DNA of 64,000 bases, from contig NZ_JANKZL010000008.1 in NCBI RefSeq assembly GCF_027568395.1, positions 124,001 to 188,000 of the forward strand, given 5' to 3'. A model generated the notes under the pieces. It ran no database searches, was not told the origin of the DNA, and saw nothing but the letters and a program-made list of their open reading frames with translations. This document shows positions 18,478 to 27,498 of this stretch, piece after piece. Each line of letters begins with the position of its first letter. The first letter of the stretch is position 1. The stretch is from Aminobacter sp. HY435 (GTDB taxonomy: Bacteria > Pseudomonadota > Alphaproteobacteria > Rhizobiales > Rhizobiaceae). The position numbers and the translations under genes are program-made.

Positions 18478-19209
18478 TTACTTGGCGGTCGTGATCTTGC
18501 CAGGCAGCGACAGATCGCCGGAGGCCACGTCGTGGACCCCGGTGACGCACAGGAGCGGCGCCTTGCCTGCGTCGTTGACGGTCAGTTCGGCGGTGACGGC
18601 GTCAAAGGCGACCGCATCCGCACCTTTCACCGGCACGGTGATCTTGGCGACCTTGCCCTTGAGCGACGGGCTCATGCCGGGGCTGTCGAGCGCCAGAGGC
18701 AGCATCGGGGCGGTGGCCGGCAGCACGTCCGTTCCCGGGGAAACGTCGAGCACCTTGAGGCCGGCGGCGCAGGCCTGGTCCTTGCCGAGCACGACCCAGT
18801 GCGAATGCCATGAGGCGCCATCATTGGCGGGGTCGCCATCGGCGTTTTCGTCGAACAGCGGCGTGTCATCGAAATCCGGATGGGCGGTGACCGCCAGCGC
18901 CAATATGCCCGACTTCGCGGCAAAGCCAGCGACGGAAGGGTCGAACCCCGTGGGCCAGACATAGGCGTTGACCTTCGCGCCAGGCAGCTTGCCGGTCGCC
19001 TTGGGCAGGACCGAGCCGGCCTCGCCCACCAGTTCCATCACGAAAGTGGCGAGGCGTCCATCGGTGGTTGCGCTGGCGGCGGTGATGTCGAAGGCTGCGG
19101 GCCTGGCCGGGTCGGCCGGGCTCGTGATGTCATGGGCAAGCGCGACCTGGGCAAGGCCGACCTGGCCGACGACGGCAAGGCCCGCTGCGCAGAATGGGAA
19201 CGGTTTCAT
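18478..19209 (-). CDS. Secreted protein divergent from a MarR regulator, function unknown
   Basis: 243 aa with a signal peptide (residues 1-25, cleavage near ALA-HD). The mature protein begins HDITSPADPARPAAFD and looks beta-rich. Two features stand out: an acidic DENADGDPANDG loop resembling a calcium-binding segment, followed at once by ASWHSHWVVLG, and two cysteines (one in DQACAAG, one in LLCVTG). I do not recognise a family. The start is fixed by GGAGAGAAG 5-8 nt upstream. It is transcribed divergently from the MarR gene and has a 15-bp palindrome (19225-19239) just upstream, so it is probably that regulator's target. Periplasmic location is inferred. Confidence 0.7.
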   Translation of the reverse strand: MKPFPFCAAGLAVVGQVGLAQVALAHDITSPADPARPAAFDITAASATTDGRLATFVMELVGEAGSVLPKATGKLPGAKVNAYVWPTGFDPSVAGFAAKSGILALAVTAHPDFDDTPLFDENADGDPANDGASWHSHWVVLGKDQACAAGLKVLDVSPGTDVLPATAPMLPLALDSPGMSPSLKGKVAKITVPVKGADAVAFDAVTAELTVNDAGKAPLLCVTGVHDVASGDLSLPGKITTAK

Positions 19210-19224
19210 CGCTTCTCTCCAGTG

Positions 19225-19239
19225 GTATCGAGTCGATAC
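19225..19239. promoter_or_regulatory. Palindromic operator-like site 1
   Basis: GTATCGAGTCGATAC is a perfect dyad (7-bp arms, 1-bp centre) lying 16 bp upstream of the secreted-protein ATG. It matches site 2 at 19280-19294 in 12 of 15 positions. Probable binding site for the adjacent MarR-family regulator. Confidence 0.65.
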
Positions 19240-19279
19240 AAAATGGGCATAGCAGCAAGGGCGACGCATTGCAAGATTG

Positions 19280-19294
19280 GTATTGATACGATAC
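19280..19294. promoter_or_regulatory. Palindromic operator-like site 2
   Basis: GTATTGATACGATAC, 12/15 identical to site 1 and centred 55 bp from it, ends 9 bp before the marR ATG at 19304. Its position over the regulator's own start region suggests autorepression. Confidence 0.62.
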
Positions 19295-19303
19295 TAATTG
19301 CGC

Positions 19304-19861
19304 ATGGATGACAGGAACAGCGCCGTCGAACTGGTCGAGCGGCTGACGCGAATCGTTGCCAATGAGGGCCATGCGCAGGGGCTGAAGCCGGCGCAGTGGG
19401 AGGCCTTGCGCTATCTGGCGCGGGCAAACCGGTTCTCGCGCACGCCAGGCGCGCTGACCGCCTATCTTGGCCTGACCAAGGGGACCGTGTCGCAGACCTT
19501 GATGGCGCTGGAGCGCAGCGGCTTCATCGAAAAGACCGCCAATCCCGGCGACGCGCGTTCCGTGCGGCTCGGCCTGTCGCCTGCCGGCGCCGACCTGTTG
19601 CGGCGCGACGGCATCGACACGCTCAGGCGGGCTTTCGACGGATTGCCGGCCGAGGTGCAGGCGGCGCTGGGGGACGGCCTGGAGCGGCTGGTCAAGGCCG
19701 GCTTGGCGGCGCGGGGCGGGCGCGCCTTCGGCGTGTGCCGGACGTGCCGGCATTTTGTCGCCGACGCAGGCGGGGCCGGCCGGCACTTCTGTGCGCTGCT
19801 CAAGGAGCAGTTGAGCGACGGCGATGCGGAACTGATCTGCCACGAGCAGGAAGCCGCCTGA
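19304..19861 (+). CDS. MarR family regulator with Cys/His-rich C-terminal tail
   Basis: 185 aa. The winged-helix MarR domain (about residues 5-110) includes QWEALRYLARANR, the recognition region LGLTKGTVSQTLMALERSGFIEK and the wing (NPGDARSVRLGLSPAG). After a helix comes a tail with Cys145, Cys148, His150, His161, Cys163, Cys179 and His180 (CRTCRH...HFC...CH), a spacing that could hold a metal ion or an iron-sulfur cluster, or form redox-sensitive disulfides. A TTG two codons upstream is an alternative start. Two matching dyads lie between it and the divergent secreted-protein gene. DNA-binding role is secure; the ligand is inferred only as metal or redox. Confidence 0.85.
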   Translation: MDDRNSAVELVERLTRIVANEGHAQGLKPAQWEALRYLARANRFSRTPGALTAYLGLTKGTVSQTLMALERSGFIEKTANPGDARSVRLGLSPAGADLLRRDGIDTLRRAFDGLPAEVQAALGDGLERLVKAGLAARGGRAFGVCRTCRHFVADAGGAGRHFCALLKEQLSDGDAELICHEQEAA

Positions 19862-19965
19862 CGCCAAGGAGGCTTGGAGCTCGGCCGCCTGTCTCCGTTG
19901 CGTCCATTCGGGTCGCGCCAAGCAGCGCAATTGCCGGATAGGGAAAAGATTGATATGAGCAGGCC

Positions 19966-20082
19966 ATGGAAGAGCTCTTTGGAGATCCGGCCTACAAGGG
20001 TTTCGTGCTGCAGGACCACAAGCGCCTGCCGTCGCGTTTCTTTGCCCGGATTTCAGGCGCGCTGACCAGCCGACTTATCTAG
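19966..20082 (+). CDS. Possible 38-aa small protein upstream of leuC
   Basis: ATG at 19966 opens 38 codons beginning MEELFGDPAYKGFVLQDHK and ending in a basic, aromatic segment (RLPSRFFARISGALTSRLI), stopping 75 nt before leuC. Codon choice (mostly C/G third positions) fits the genome. It is not a leucine-attenuation leader in the classical sense: five leucines are scattered and there is no run. The SD is weak (GAGCAGG overlapping another frame). I do not recognise a family; the C-terminus could form an amphipathic helix. Coding status is tentative. Confidence 0.4.
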   Translation: MEELFGDPAYKGFVLQDHKRLPSRFFARISGALTSRLI

Positions 20083-20157
20083 TCGCCTGCGCCTAGCCGA
20101 CGGGTTTCTGGCGCGCCCTTCAGCCTTCCCCTTGTTCATATCGACGGATCCAAAGCC

Positions 20158-21567
20158 ATGAGCGCACCGCGCACCCTCTACGACAAGATCTTTGACGACC
20201 ACGTTGTCGACCGCCAGGACGACGGCACCTGCCTGCTCTATATCGACCGTCACCTCGTGCACGAAGTGACCAGCCCGCAGGCCTTCGAGGGCCTGCGCAT
20301 GACCAACCGCAAGGTCCGTCATCCCGAAAAGACGCTGGCTGTCGTCGACCACAACGTGCCGACCTCGCCGGACCGCAAGAACGGCATCAAGAACGAGGAA
20401 AGCCGCATCCAGGTCGAGGCGCTGGCCAAGAACGCCGCCGACTTCAATGTCGAGTACTATTCCGAGAACGACAAGCGCCAGGGCATCGTCCACATCGTCG
20501 GCCCCGAGCAGGGTTTCACCCTGCCGGGCATGACGATCGTCTGCGGCGACAGCCACACCTCGACGCATGGCGCATTCGGCGCGCTGGCGCATGGCATCGG
20601 CACGTCTGAAGTGGAACACGTTCTGGCCACCCAGACGCTGATCCAGAAAAAGGCCAAGAACATGCTGGCGCGTGTCGACGGCCAGCTGCCGGAAGGCGTC
20701 ACCGCCAAGGACATCGTGCTGGCCATCATCGGCGAGATCGGCACCGCCGGCGGCACCGGCTACGTCATCGAATATGCCGGCGAAGCGATCCGCGCGCTGT
20801 CGATGGAAGGCCGCATGACGATCTGCAACATGAGCATCGAAGGCGGCGCCCGCGCCGGCCTGATCGCGCCCGACGAAAAGACCTATGCCTATGTCCAGGA
20901 CAAGCCGCGCGCGCCGAAGGGCAAGGCCTTCGACATGGCGCTCGAATACTGGAAGACGCTGCACACCGACGAAGGCGCGCATTTCGACAAGGTTGTCGTG
21001 CTCGACGCCGCCAAGCTGCCGCCCATCGTCACCTGGGGCTCGTCGCCGGAGGACGTCGTTGCCATCACCGGCGTGGTGCCCGATGCCGAGATCATCGAAG
21101 ACGAAAACAAGCGCAACTCCAAGAAGCGCGCGCTCGACTATATGGGCCTGACCGCCGGCACCAAGATCACCGACATCGCCATCGACCGCGTCTTCATCGG
21201 TTCGTGCACCAACGGCCGCATCGAGGATTTGCGCGCCGTCGCCAAGGTCGTCGAGGGCCGCAAGGTCGCCTCGAGCGTCAGCGCGATGATCGTGCCGGGT
21301 TCGGGACTGGTCAAGGAACAGGCGGAAGCCGAAGGCCTCGACAAAATCTTCGTTGCCGCCGGCTTCGACTGGCGCGAGCCGGGCTGCTCGATGTGCCTGG
21401 CCATGAACGACGACCGGCTCAAGCCGCATGAGCGCTGCGCCTCGACCTCGAACCGCAACTTCGAGGGCCGCCAGGGCTTCAAGGGCCGCACCCATCTGGT
21501 GTCGCCGGCCATGGCGGCTGCGGCTGCGATCGCCGGTCATTTCGTCGACATCCGCGACTGGAAATAA
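20158..21567 (+). CDS. leuC: 3-isopropylmalate dehydratase large subunit
   Basis: 469 aa aconitase-family enzyme that, with LeuD, isomerises 2-isopropylmalate to 3-isopropylmalate in leucine biosynthesis. It carries the [4Fe-4S] ligands Cys350 (GSCTNGR), Cys410 and Cys413 (GCSMCLAMN), and substrate-binding segments [19 protein letters not shown] and [17 protein letters not shown]. Full length. leuD is not in the window, as is common in alphaproteobacteria. A strong terminator follows, so it is a single-gene unit at its 3' side. Confidence 0.97.
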   Translation: MSAPRTLYDKIFDDHVVDRQDDGTCLLYIDRHLVHEVTSPQAFEGLRMTNRKVRHPEKTLAVVDHNVPTSPDRKNGIKNEESRIQVEALAKNAADFNVEYYSENDKRQGIVHIVGPEQGFTLPGMTIVCGDSHTSTHGAFGALAHGIGTSEVEHVLATQTLIQKKAKNMLARVDGQLPEGVTAKDIVLAIIGEIGTAGGTGYVIEYAGEAIRALSMEGRMTICNMSIEGGARAGLIAPDEKTYAYVQDKPRAPKGKAFDMALEYWKTLHTDEGAHFDKVVVLDAAKLPPIVTWGSSPEDVVAITGVVPDAEIIEDENKRNSKKRALDYMGLTAGTKITDIAIDRVFIGSCTNGRIEDLRAVAKVVEGRKVASSVSAMIVPGSGLVKEQAEAEGLDKIFVAAGFDWREPGCSMCLAMNDDRLKPHERCASTSNRNFEGRQGFKGRTHLVSPAMAAAAAIAGHFVDIRDWK

Positions 21568-21600
21568 TCGCGGCGCGCCAAGGCGCACGATCAGACAACA

Positions 21601-21636
21601 AAAAAGGCGACGGGGCAACCCGCCGCCTTTTTGCTT
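21601..21636 (+). terminator. Intrinsic terminator of leuC
   Basis: Stem AAAAAGGCGACGGG (21601-21614) / CCCGCCGCCTTTTT (21619-21632) with one mismatch and a 4-nt loop, ending in TTTTTGCTTTT. Confidence 0.88.
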
Positions 21637-21802
21637 TTGGGCTGCCATTTCTGCGCGCGGGCACGGCCCTGCCGCAATCATTTAGCGAATCGTGAACCAT
21701 TTCAACATTGTGGACCGTATCTTCGCATTCACGGGGGCGGTCGCGTTAACGTCTTTTTCGCGCCGATATGATCTGTTGCCGGCAAGGAGACCTTGTCGAA
21801 CG

Positions 21803-23026
21803 ATGAGTGGTGCAGCGTTCATCCTGACGATCAACGTGTTCGTCGCCGGCCTCTTGGCCAGCGCGTTCATGGTCATTGCCGTCTATGACCCGAAGCGCGT
21901 CGCAGCCCGCTGGTTCGCCGCCTGCTACGCCATGGGCATCGTCTATATCGGCACCGAGTTCTCGATCCCGATGTTCGACAACACCAGGCCGATCCTGGCG
22001 GCCAATTTCGCGGCGTTCCTGGCCACGCTGGCGCTGATGAATATCGGGCTCGCCAAGCGCTACGAGATCGCGCCGCCATGGCGTTCGATGCTGGTGTTCC
22101 TCGCCGCCGCGACCGTCGCCGTGTACATCACGCAGGGGCTGGAGCGCGACTCGCTGCTCAGGATGATGACCTTCCAGACGCCATACGCCATTGCCCAGGC
22201 AGTCGGTGCGGCGATTGTACTGAGGTCGCGCAGGCAACTCAGCCAGTTCGACTACGCGCTGTCGGGCGTGCTGCTTGCGAGCGCACTGCAGTTCTTCTCG
22301 AAGCCCTATCTGGCGCTCGCTGTCGGCGGCTCGGGCTCCGACCCGCACGAATATCTGCAGAGCACCTATGCGATGATCTCGCAGGCGCTGGGCACCGTGT
22401 TCGCATTGTCGATCGCGCTGATGATGCTGGTCATCCTGGTGCGCGACATCCTTGTCGACGCCACCGAAAAATCCGAAACCGACGCTCTGTCGGGGCTGCT
22501 CAATCGCGGCGGTTTCCAGCGGCGGGCGGCTCTTGCCCTGCGCGAAGCCGCGCGGCAGGGCCTGCCAGTGACGCTGGTGATTGCGGACCTCGACCACTTC
22601 AAGTCGATCAACGACAATTACGGCCACGCTTCGGGCGATCACGTCATCGAGGCGTTCTCGCGTTTCGTTCACGAATCGACCTCGGCGCACCATATCGCCG
22701 GGCGCATTGGCGGCGAAGAATTCGCCATCATCCTGCCGGGAGCACATCTGGGCGCCGCCCGGCTGTTTGCCGAAGGGGCCCGCAGCGCGTTCTCCGGACT
22801 GCCGATCCAGGGATTGCCGAGCCATCTGCGCTTCACGGCAAGCTTCGGCGTGGCCGAGCTGATCGGGGGAGAGGGCGTCGACCAGCTGATGCGCCGCGCC
22901 GATGCGGCGCTTTACGAGGCCAAGAAGGACGGGCGCGACCGCGTGCGGGTGGCGAGCGGAAGCCACTATGAAACGATGGTCGAATCGAACATCGTCCCGT
23001 TCGGCAGCAAGCCGCCTTCCGCGTGA
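21803..23026 (+). CDS. Membrane-bound diguanylate cyclase (GGDEF)
   Basis: About 407 aa. The start at 21803 is favoured by AAGGAGA at 21784-21790. Residues 1-210 contain six or seven hydrophobic helices, a membrane sensor of unknown type. Residues about 230-390 are a GGDEF domain with DALSGLLNRGGF, IADLDHFKSINDNYGHASGD and the active-site GGEEF (303-307), so it should make cyclic-di-GMP. The RxxD product-inhibition site expected five residues before GGEEF is not present (SAHH instead). No EAL domain. It stands alone between leuC and a minus-strand gene. Confidence 0.9.
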   Translation: MSGAAFILTINVFVAGLLASAFMVIAVYDPKRVAARWFAACYAMGIVYIGTEFSIPMFDNTRPILAANFAAFLATLALMNIGLAKRYEIAPPWRSMLVFLAAATVAVYITQGLERDSLLRMMTFQTPYAIAQAVGAAIVLRSRRQLSQFDYALSGVLLASALQFFSKPYLALAVGGSGSDPHEYLQSTYAMISQALGTVFALSIALMMLVILVRDILVDATEKSETDALSGLLNRGGFQRRAALALREAARQGLPVTLVIADLDHFKSINDNYGHASGDHVIEAFSRFVHESTSAHHIAGRIGGEEFAIILPGAHLGAARLFAEGARSAFSGLPIQGLPSHLRFTASFGVAELIGGEGVDQLMRRADAALYEAKKDGRDRVRVASGSHYETMVESNIVPFGSKPPSA

Positions 23027-23045
23027 CTGCGCGGCGCTTCAGATA

Positions 23046-23408
23046 TTAGCGGCAGACCCGTCCGGGTTGCGGGATCTCGCCTTCCGAGAAGCCATACATG
23101 TAGCTGCGGCCCTTGAGCAGCATCGGCGGGCGGTAGCAATGGCGCGTCGCGCGCTCGCCCTGCCGGTCGAGATAGACCACTTTGGGCGCGCCGGAATTCA
23201 GATAGCTCGCCATCTTGCGGGCTGAATTTCCCTGGCCAACCAGGATGCGCTTGTAACCGGCGGCGCTGTCGACGACGAGATTGCCGAACGAATCAGCATA
23301 GACGCGGTCGCGGTCCCAGCCGCCGGCGAAAGCCGACCCTGAGGCGCCCAAAGGTGCGGCCAGCGCAAACGCTGTCAGGGCCAGTGCAGAGGTCAATGCA
23401 AGGCGCAT
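23046..23408 (-). CDS. Small secreted basic protein, function unknown
   Basis: 120 aa with a signal peptide (MRLALTSALALTAFALAAPLG..., cleavage near AFA-GG). The mature part is rich in Gly, Arg and Tyr and has two cysteines (TRHCYRPP and the C-terminal GRVCR) that could pair. No catalytic motif is visible. A perfect CtrA-type TTAA-N7-TTAA box lies 41-55 bp upstream, suggesting cell-cycle-controlled expression of an envelope protein. I do not recognise the family. Confidence 0.68.
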   Translation of the reverse strand: MRLALTSALALTAFALAAPLGASGSAFAGGWDRDRVYADSFGNLVVDSAAGYKRILVGQGNSARKMASYLNSGAPKVVYLDRQGERATRHCYRPPMLLKGRSYMYGFSEGEIPQPGRVCR

Positions 23409-23814
23409 TGTTGTCTCCCTAGAGTGAGGCGCATCTCGAATCGAAAGCTTAACGCTTTCTTAATCTTTGTTAAGGGCTCGCGCATCCAGATTAACAAACA
23501 TGGTTAATCTGTCGTCCAGGCTGCAGGGGGTGAGCTTTTCGGTTGCGTTCGGGTAGGCTTGGCGCGATGCAGACGGGCGGTTTGCGGCCACTTGGTCGTT
23601 GGCTCGGCCGCACTGCGGCATACCCGTGCGGGTAGCTGTGCCTTTTCTTCAATCGATTGAAGCCGTGCTGCGACTAAATAGGTGCGCCAGAACGGTTTTC
23701 CGACTTTGACGCGGTGCAAAAAGCACATTAGAAAGCGCGCAGTCCGACGTCGCAAATTGGTGCGGCGCCGCCGTATTCAAACATAGCCACGCTCGGATGC
23801 AGACCGGGGGAGCC
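23409..23814. other. Intergenic region before sdhC (406 bp)
   Basis: Divergent promoter region between the small secreted protein and sdhC. The left 110 bp is unusually AT-rich and holds the CtrA-type box and TTAA dyads. The rest (23520-23800) is less GC-rich than coding DNA. Minus-strand readings here lack an SD and do not look coding. The sdhC SD (GGGGGAG) stands immediately before its ATG. Confidence 0.4.
23449..23463. promoter_or_regulatory. CtrA-type box (TTAA-N7-TTAA)
   Basis: TTAACGCTTTCTTAA matches the CtrA consensus spacing exactly. It lies 41-55 bp upstream of the start of the secreted-protein gene on the minus strand. A further TTAA cluster (23468-23473) and a dyad GATTAAC-N7-GTTAATC (23489-23509) lie just beyond. 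Confidence 0.55.
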
Positions 23815-24231
23815 ATGAGCAAATCACAAGCAACCCAAGCCACATCACGCGCGCGGCCCCTGTCGCCGCATCTTTCCATCTATCGCCCGTCGGTCACCAT
23901 GACGACGTCGATCGTTCACCGCATCACCGGCGGCGCGCTGTATTTCGGCACGCTTTTGGTCGCCTGGTGGCTGATCGCGGCGGCGACATCGCAGGAATAT
24001 TTCGACTTCGTCAGCTGGGTGTTCGGCAGCTGGATCGGGCAACTTGTGCTGTTCGGCTATACTTGGGCTTTGATGCAGCACCTGCTCGGGGGCGTCAGGC
24101 ACCTGATCTGGGATACCGGCGCCGGCCTCGAGAAGCATACCGCCTCGAAGATCGCCTGGGCGACGGTCGCCGGCTCGATCGTGCTGACCCTGCTGGTCTG
24201 GATCGTCGGCTACATGGTGCGGGGAGCATAA
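23815..24231 (+). CDS. sdhC: Succinate dehydrogenase cytochrome b556 subunit
   Basis: 138 aa, three membrane helices. It has the quinone-site signature [26 protein letters not shown] and the haem-ligand region [13 protein letters not shown]. It anchors SdhAB to the inner membrane and carries haem b with SdhD. The ATG at 23815 has GGGGGAG just upstream; an ATG 18 nt earlier is in frame but has no SD. First gene of sdhCDAB; sdhD follows after one base. Confidence 0.95.
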   Translation: MSKSQATQATSRARPLSPHLSIYRPSVTMTTSIVHRITGGALYFGTLLVAWWLIAAATSQEYFDFVSWVFGSWIGQLVLFGYTWALMQHLLGGVRHLIWDTGAGLEKHTASKIAWATVAGSIVLTLLVWIVGYMVRGA

Positions 24232-24232
24232 G

Positions 24233-24628
24233 ATGAGCGGATCGAACAACGACATGCGCACGCCGCTCGGCAAAGTGCGCGGTCTGGGCTCCGCCCGCGA
24301 AGGCACCGAGCACTTCTGGCGCCAGCGCCTGACCGCCGTCGCCAACATCCCGCTGATGCTGTTTTTCGTCGGTGTGCTGGTGATGCTGAACGGCGCGGAC
24401 CATGCAGCCGTGCGCGCGACATTTGCAAATCCGCTGGTGGCGCTGGTGATGGCCCTGGTGCTGATCTCCGGCCTCTACCACATGAAGCTCGGCATGCAGG
24501 TCGTCATCGAAGACTACGTCCACGGCGAGGGCTGCAAGCTGGCTCTCATCATGCTCAATATTTTCTTTACCATGGCGGTGGGCGTGGCTTCGCTCTTCGC
24601 CCTGCTCAAACTGGCATTCGGAGGCTGA
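24233..24628 (+). CDS. sdhD: Succinate dehydrogenase hydrophobic membrane anchor
   Basis: 131 aa with three membrane helices. It begins with the alphaproteobacterial SdhD pattern [22 protein letters not shown], followed by [11 protein letters not shown] and the haem/quinone region [22 protein letters not shown]. With SdhC it forms the membrane domain where ubiquinone is reduced. One nucleotide separates it from both sdhC and sdhA, indicating tight coupling. Confidence 0.95.
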   Translation: MSGSNNDMRTPLGKVRGLGSAREGTEHFWRQRLTAVANIPLMLFFVGVLVMLNGADHAAVRATFANPLVALVMALVLISGLYHMKLGMQVVIEDYVHGEGCKLALIMLNIFFTMAVGVASLFALLKLAFGG

Positions 24629-24629
24629 T

Positions 24630-26468
24630 ATGGTGGCCAAGGACGGCAAGACCAGCGGAGCTTCCGCCTACACTTTTGTCGATCACAAGTTCGACGTCGT
24701 GGTTGTTGGCGCCGGCGGCGCCGGACTGCGCGCCACGCTCGGCATGGCCGAGCAGGGGCTGAAGACAGCCTGCATCACCAAGGTGTTCCCGACCCGCTCG
24801 CACACGGTCGCGGCACAGGGCGGCATCGCCGCTTCGCTGCAGAACATGGGCCCGGACTCCTGGCAGTGGCATCTCTACGACACCGTCAAGGGCTCCGACT
24901 GGCTCGGCGACGTCGATGCGATGGAATATCTGGCGCGCGAAGCGCCTGCCGCGGTCTACGAACTGGAGCATTACGGCGTGCCGTTCTCGCGCACCGAGGA
25001 AGGCAAGATCTACCAGCGCCCGTTCGGCGGCCACATGATGAACTACGGCGACGGTCCGCCCGTGCAGCGCACCTGCGCTGCCGCCGACCGCACCGGCCAC
25101 GCCATCCTGCATACGCTCTACGGCCAGTCGCTGAAGAACAACGCGCAGTTCTTCATCGAGTATTTCGCCCTCGACCTGATCATGGAGCCGGACGGCACCT
25201 GCACCGGCGTCGTGGCCTGGAACCTCGATGACGGCACCATCCACCGCTTCTCGGCCAAGATGGTGGTTCTGGCCACCGGCGGCTACGGCCGCTCGTATTT
25301 CTCGGCGACGTCGGCGCACACCTGCACCGGCGACGGCGGCGGCATGGCCGTTCGCGCCGGGCTGCCGCTGCAGGACATGGAGTTCGTGCAGTTCCATCCG
25401 ACCGGCATCTACGGTTCCGGCTGCCTGATCACCGAAGGTGCGCGCGGCGAAGGCGGCTATCTCGTCAACTCCGAAGGTGAGCGCTTCATGGAGCGCTATG
25501 CGCCGTCGGCCAAGGACCTTGCCTCGCGCGACGTGGTTTCGCGCTGCATGACGCTGGAAATCCGCGAGGGTCGCGGCGTCGGCAAGAACAAGGACCACAT
25601 CTACCTGCACCTCGATCATCTCGATCCGGCGGTGCTGCACGAGCGGCTGCCCGGCATCTCGGAATCGGCGAAGATCTTCGCCGGCGTCGACGTGACGCGT
25701 GAGCCGATCCCGGTGCTGCCGACGGTGCACTACAACATGGGCGGCATCCCGACCAACTTCTGGGGCGAGGTGCTGAACCCGACCGAGGATGAGCCGGATC
25801 GCGTGTCGCCCGGCCTGATGGCCGTCGGCGAAGCCGGCTGCGCCTCGGTGCACGGCGCCAACCGCCTCGGCTCGAACTCGCTGATCGACCTGGTGGTGTT
25901 CGGCCGCGCCGCCGCCATCCGCGCCGGCCAGGTGGTCGACCGCGACGCGCCGATCCCGGCGCCGAACGAGGCTTGCGTCGAAAAGATCATGGCCCGCTTC
26001 GACAGGTTGCGGAACGCCAATGGTTCGACGCCGACGGCCGTGCTGCGCGAAAAGATGCAGAAGGCGATGCAGGACGACGCTGCCGTGTTCCGCACCCAGG
26101 AATCGCTGGAGCAGGGCTGCAAGCGCATCTCCGAGATCTGGGGCGAGCTCAAGGACGTCAAGGTCTTCGATCGGTCGCTGATCTGGAACTCGGACCTGGT
26201 CGAGACGCTGGAACTCGAGAACCTGATGGCCAACGCCATCGCCACCGTCTATGGCGCCGAAGCGCGCAAGGAAAGCCGTGGCGCGCATGCGCGCGAGGAC
26301 TTCTCCGCGCGCGACGACGCCAACTGGCGCCAGCACACGCTGGCGACCGTAGCCGAGGACGGCAAGGTGACGCTGACCTACCGTCCCGTGCACACCGAGC
26401 CGCTGCTCAAGGAAGAAGACGGCGGCATCAGCCTGGCCAAGATCGCGCCGAAGGCGCGGGTTTATTGA
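24630..26468 (+). CDS. sdhA: Succinate dehydrogenase flavoprotein subunit
   Basis: 612 aa. It has the FAD-binding [17 protein letters not shown], the covalent flavin histidine in [13 protein letters not shown] (His58), substrate-site segments [15 protein letters not shown] and [20 protein letters not shown], and [20 protein letters not shown]. It oxidises succinate to fumarate and hands electrons to the iron-sulfur protein SdhB. Full family length and intact active site. Confidence 0.98.
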   Translation: MVAKDGKTSGASAYTFVDHKFDVVVVGAGGAGLRATLGMAEQGLKTACITKVFPTRSHTVAAQGGIAASLQNMGPDSWQWHLYDTVKGSDWLGDVDAMEYLAREAPAAVYELEHYGVPFSRTEEGKIYQRPFGGHMMNYGDGPPVQRTCAAADRTGHAILHTLYGQSLKNNAQFFIEYFALDLIMEPDGTCTGVVAWNLDDGTIHRFSAKMVVLATGGYGRSYFSATSAHTCTGDGGGMAVRAGLPLQDMEFVQFHPTGIYGSGCLITEGARGEGGYLVNSEGERFMERYAPSAKDLASRDVVSRCMTLEIREGRGVGKNKDHIYLHLDHLDPAVLHERLPGISESAKIFAGVDVTREPIPVLPTVHYNMGGIPTNFWGEVLNPTEDEPDRVSPGLMAVGEAGCASVHGANRLGSNSLIDLVVFGRAAAIRAGQVVDRDAPIPAPNEACVEKIMARFDRLRNANGSTPTAVLREKMQKAMQDDAAVFRTQESLEQGCKRISEIWGELKDVKVFDRSLIWNSDLVETLELENLMANAIATVYGAEARKESRGAHAREDFSARDDANWRQHTLATVAEDGKVTLTYRPVHTEPLLKEEDGGISLAKIAPKARVY

Positions 26469-26483
26469 GAAGGACGATTTCGA

Positions 26484-27263
26484 ATGGTTGAACTCGCTCT
26501 CCCGAAAAACTCGCAGATCAAGCAGGGCAAGACCTGGCCGAAGCCGGAGGGTGCCACCAATCTGCGCGAGTACCGCATCTACCGCTGGTCGCCCGACGAC
26601 GGCGAAAATCCGAGCATCGATACCTATTTCGTCGATGTCGACGATTGCGGTCCGATGGTCCTGGACGCGCTGCTCTACATCAAGAACAAGATCGACCCGA
26701 CGCTGACCCTGCGCCGTTCGTGCCGCGAAGGCATCTGCGGTTCGTGCGCGATGAACATCGACGGTTCGAACACGCTGGCCTGCACCAAGGGCTGCGACGA
26801 CATTTCGGGCGCGGTGAAGATCTATCCGCTGCCGCACATGCCCGTGGTCAAGGACCTGGTGCCGGATCTGACCAACTTCTACGCCCAGCATCGCTCGATC
26901 GAGCCGTGGCTGAAGACGGTGTCGCCGGAGCCGGCGAAGGAGTGGCTGCAGAGCCATGAGGACCGCGCCAAGCTCGACGGGCTCTACGAATGCATCCTGT
27001 GCGCCTGCTGCTCGACCTCGTGCCCGAGCTACTGGTGGAACGGCGACCGTTATCTCGGCCCGGCAACGCTGCTGCAGGCCTATCGCTGGCTGATCGATAG
27101 CCGTGACGAGGCCAAGGGCGAGCGCCTCGACAACCTCGAGGATCCGTTCCGGCTCTACCGCTGTCACACGATCATGAACTGCGCCCAGACCTGTCCGAAG
27201 GGTCTGAACCCGGCCAAGGCGATCGCCGAGATCAAGAAGATGATGGTCGAGCGCCGGGTCTAG
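26484..27263 (+). CDS. sdhB: Succinate dehydrogenase iron-sulfur subunit
   Basis: 259 aa with all three cluster motifs: the [2Fe-2S] [17 protein letters not shown], then [17 protein letters not shown], and [17 protein letters not shown] for the [4Fe-4S] and [3Fe-4S] centres. It links SdhA to the quinone site. Its last ten codons plus stop are repeated twice more downstream as part of a tandem repeat of about 83 bp (27225-27479). The repeats do not alter the protein because the original stop is intact. Confidence 0.98.
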   Translation: MVELALPKNSQIKQGKTWPKPEGATNLREYRIYRWSPDDGENPSIDTYFVDVDDCGPMVLDALLYIKNKIDPTLTLRRSCREGICGSCAMNIDGSNTLACTKGCDDISGAVKIYPLPHMPVVKDLVPDLTNFYAQHRSIEPWLKTVSPEPAKEWLQSHEDRAKLDGLYECILCACCSTSCPSYWWNGDRYLGPATLLQAYRWLIDSRDEAKGERLDNLEDPFRLYRCHTIMNCAQTCPKGLNPAKAIAEIKKMMVERRV

Positions 27264-27479
27264 CTCGGCGATGGGTTTTTGGCTGCGCGCCTGCGGCGTC
27301 GCGGCAGCCGAGACCAAGAAGATGATGGTCGAGCGCCGGGTCTAGCTCGGCGACCGGTTTTTTTGGCTGCGCGCCTGCGGCGTCGCGGCAGCCGAGACCA
27401 AGAAGATGATGGTCGAGCGCCGGGTCTAGCTCGGCGATCGGTTTTTTGGCTGCGCGCCTGCGGCGTCGCGGCAGCCGAG
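27225..27479 (+). repeat. Tandem repeat, three units of 82-84 bp, derived from the sdhB 3' end
   Basis: The block that contains the last sdhB codons (KKMMVERRV plus TAG) and 40-50 bp of downstream sequence occurs three times, starting at 27225, 27307 and 27391. Units are 82, 84 and 83 bp, differing mainly in a T-run of 5, 7 and 6. Each carries an inverted repeat (CTCGGC ... GCCGAG, and GGCTGC ... GCAGCC). Copies are otherwise nearly identical, which implies recent amplification. Confidence 0.93.
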
Positions 27480-27498
27480 ATCTGAGGCAGGAACGCAT

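Noticed and set aside
19955-20065. Alternative frame over the 38-codon ORF upstream of leuC
   Set aside because: Product is Cys/Arg/Ser-rich with unlikely codon use; the other frame is more plausible.
23504-23755. Minus-strand ORF in the region before sdhC
   Set aside because: Cys/Arg-rich product, no SD, and it covers the likely sdh promoter.
24606-27317. Long minus-strand frame antisense to sdhA/sdhB
   Set aside because: Shadow of sdhAB; no SD, no domain.
27232-27498. Minus-strand repetitive protein of about 88 residues
   Set aside because: It is only the translation of the tandem repeat (27225-27479); no initiation signals.
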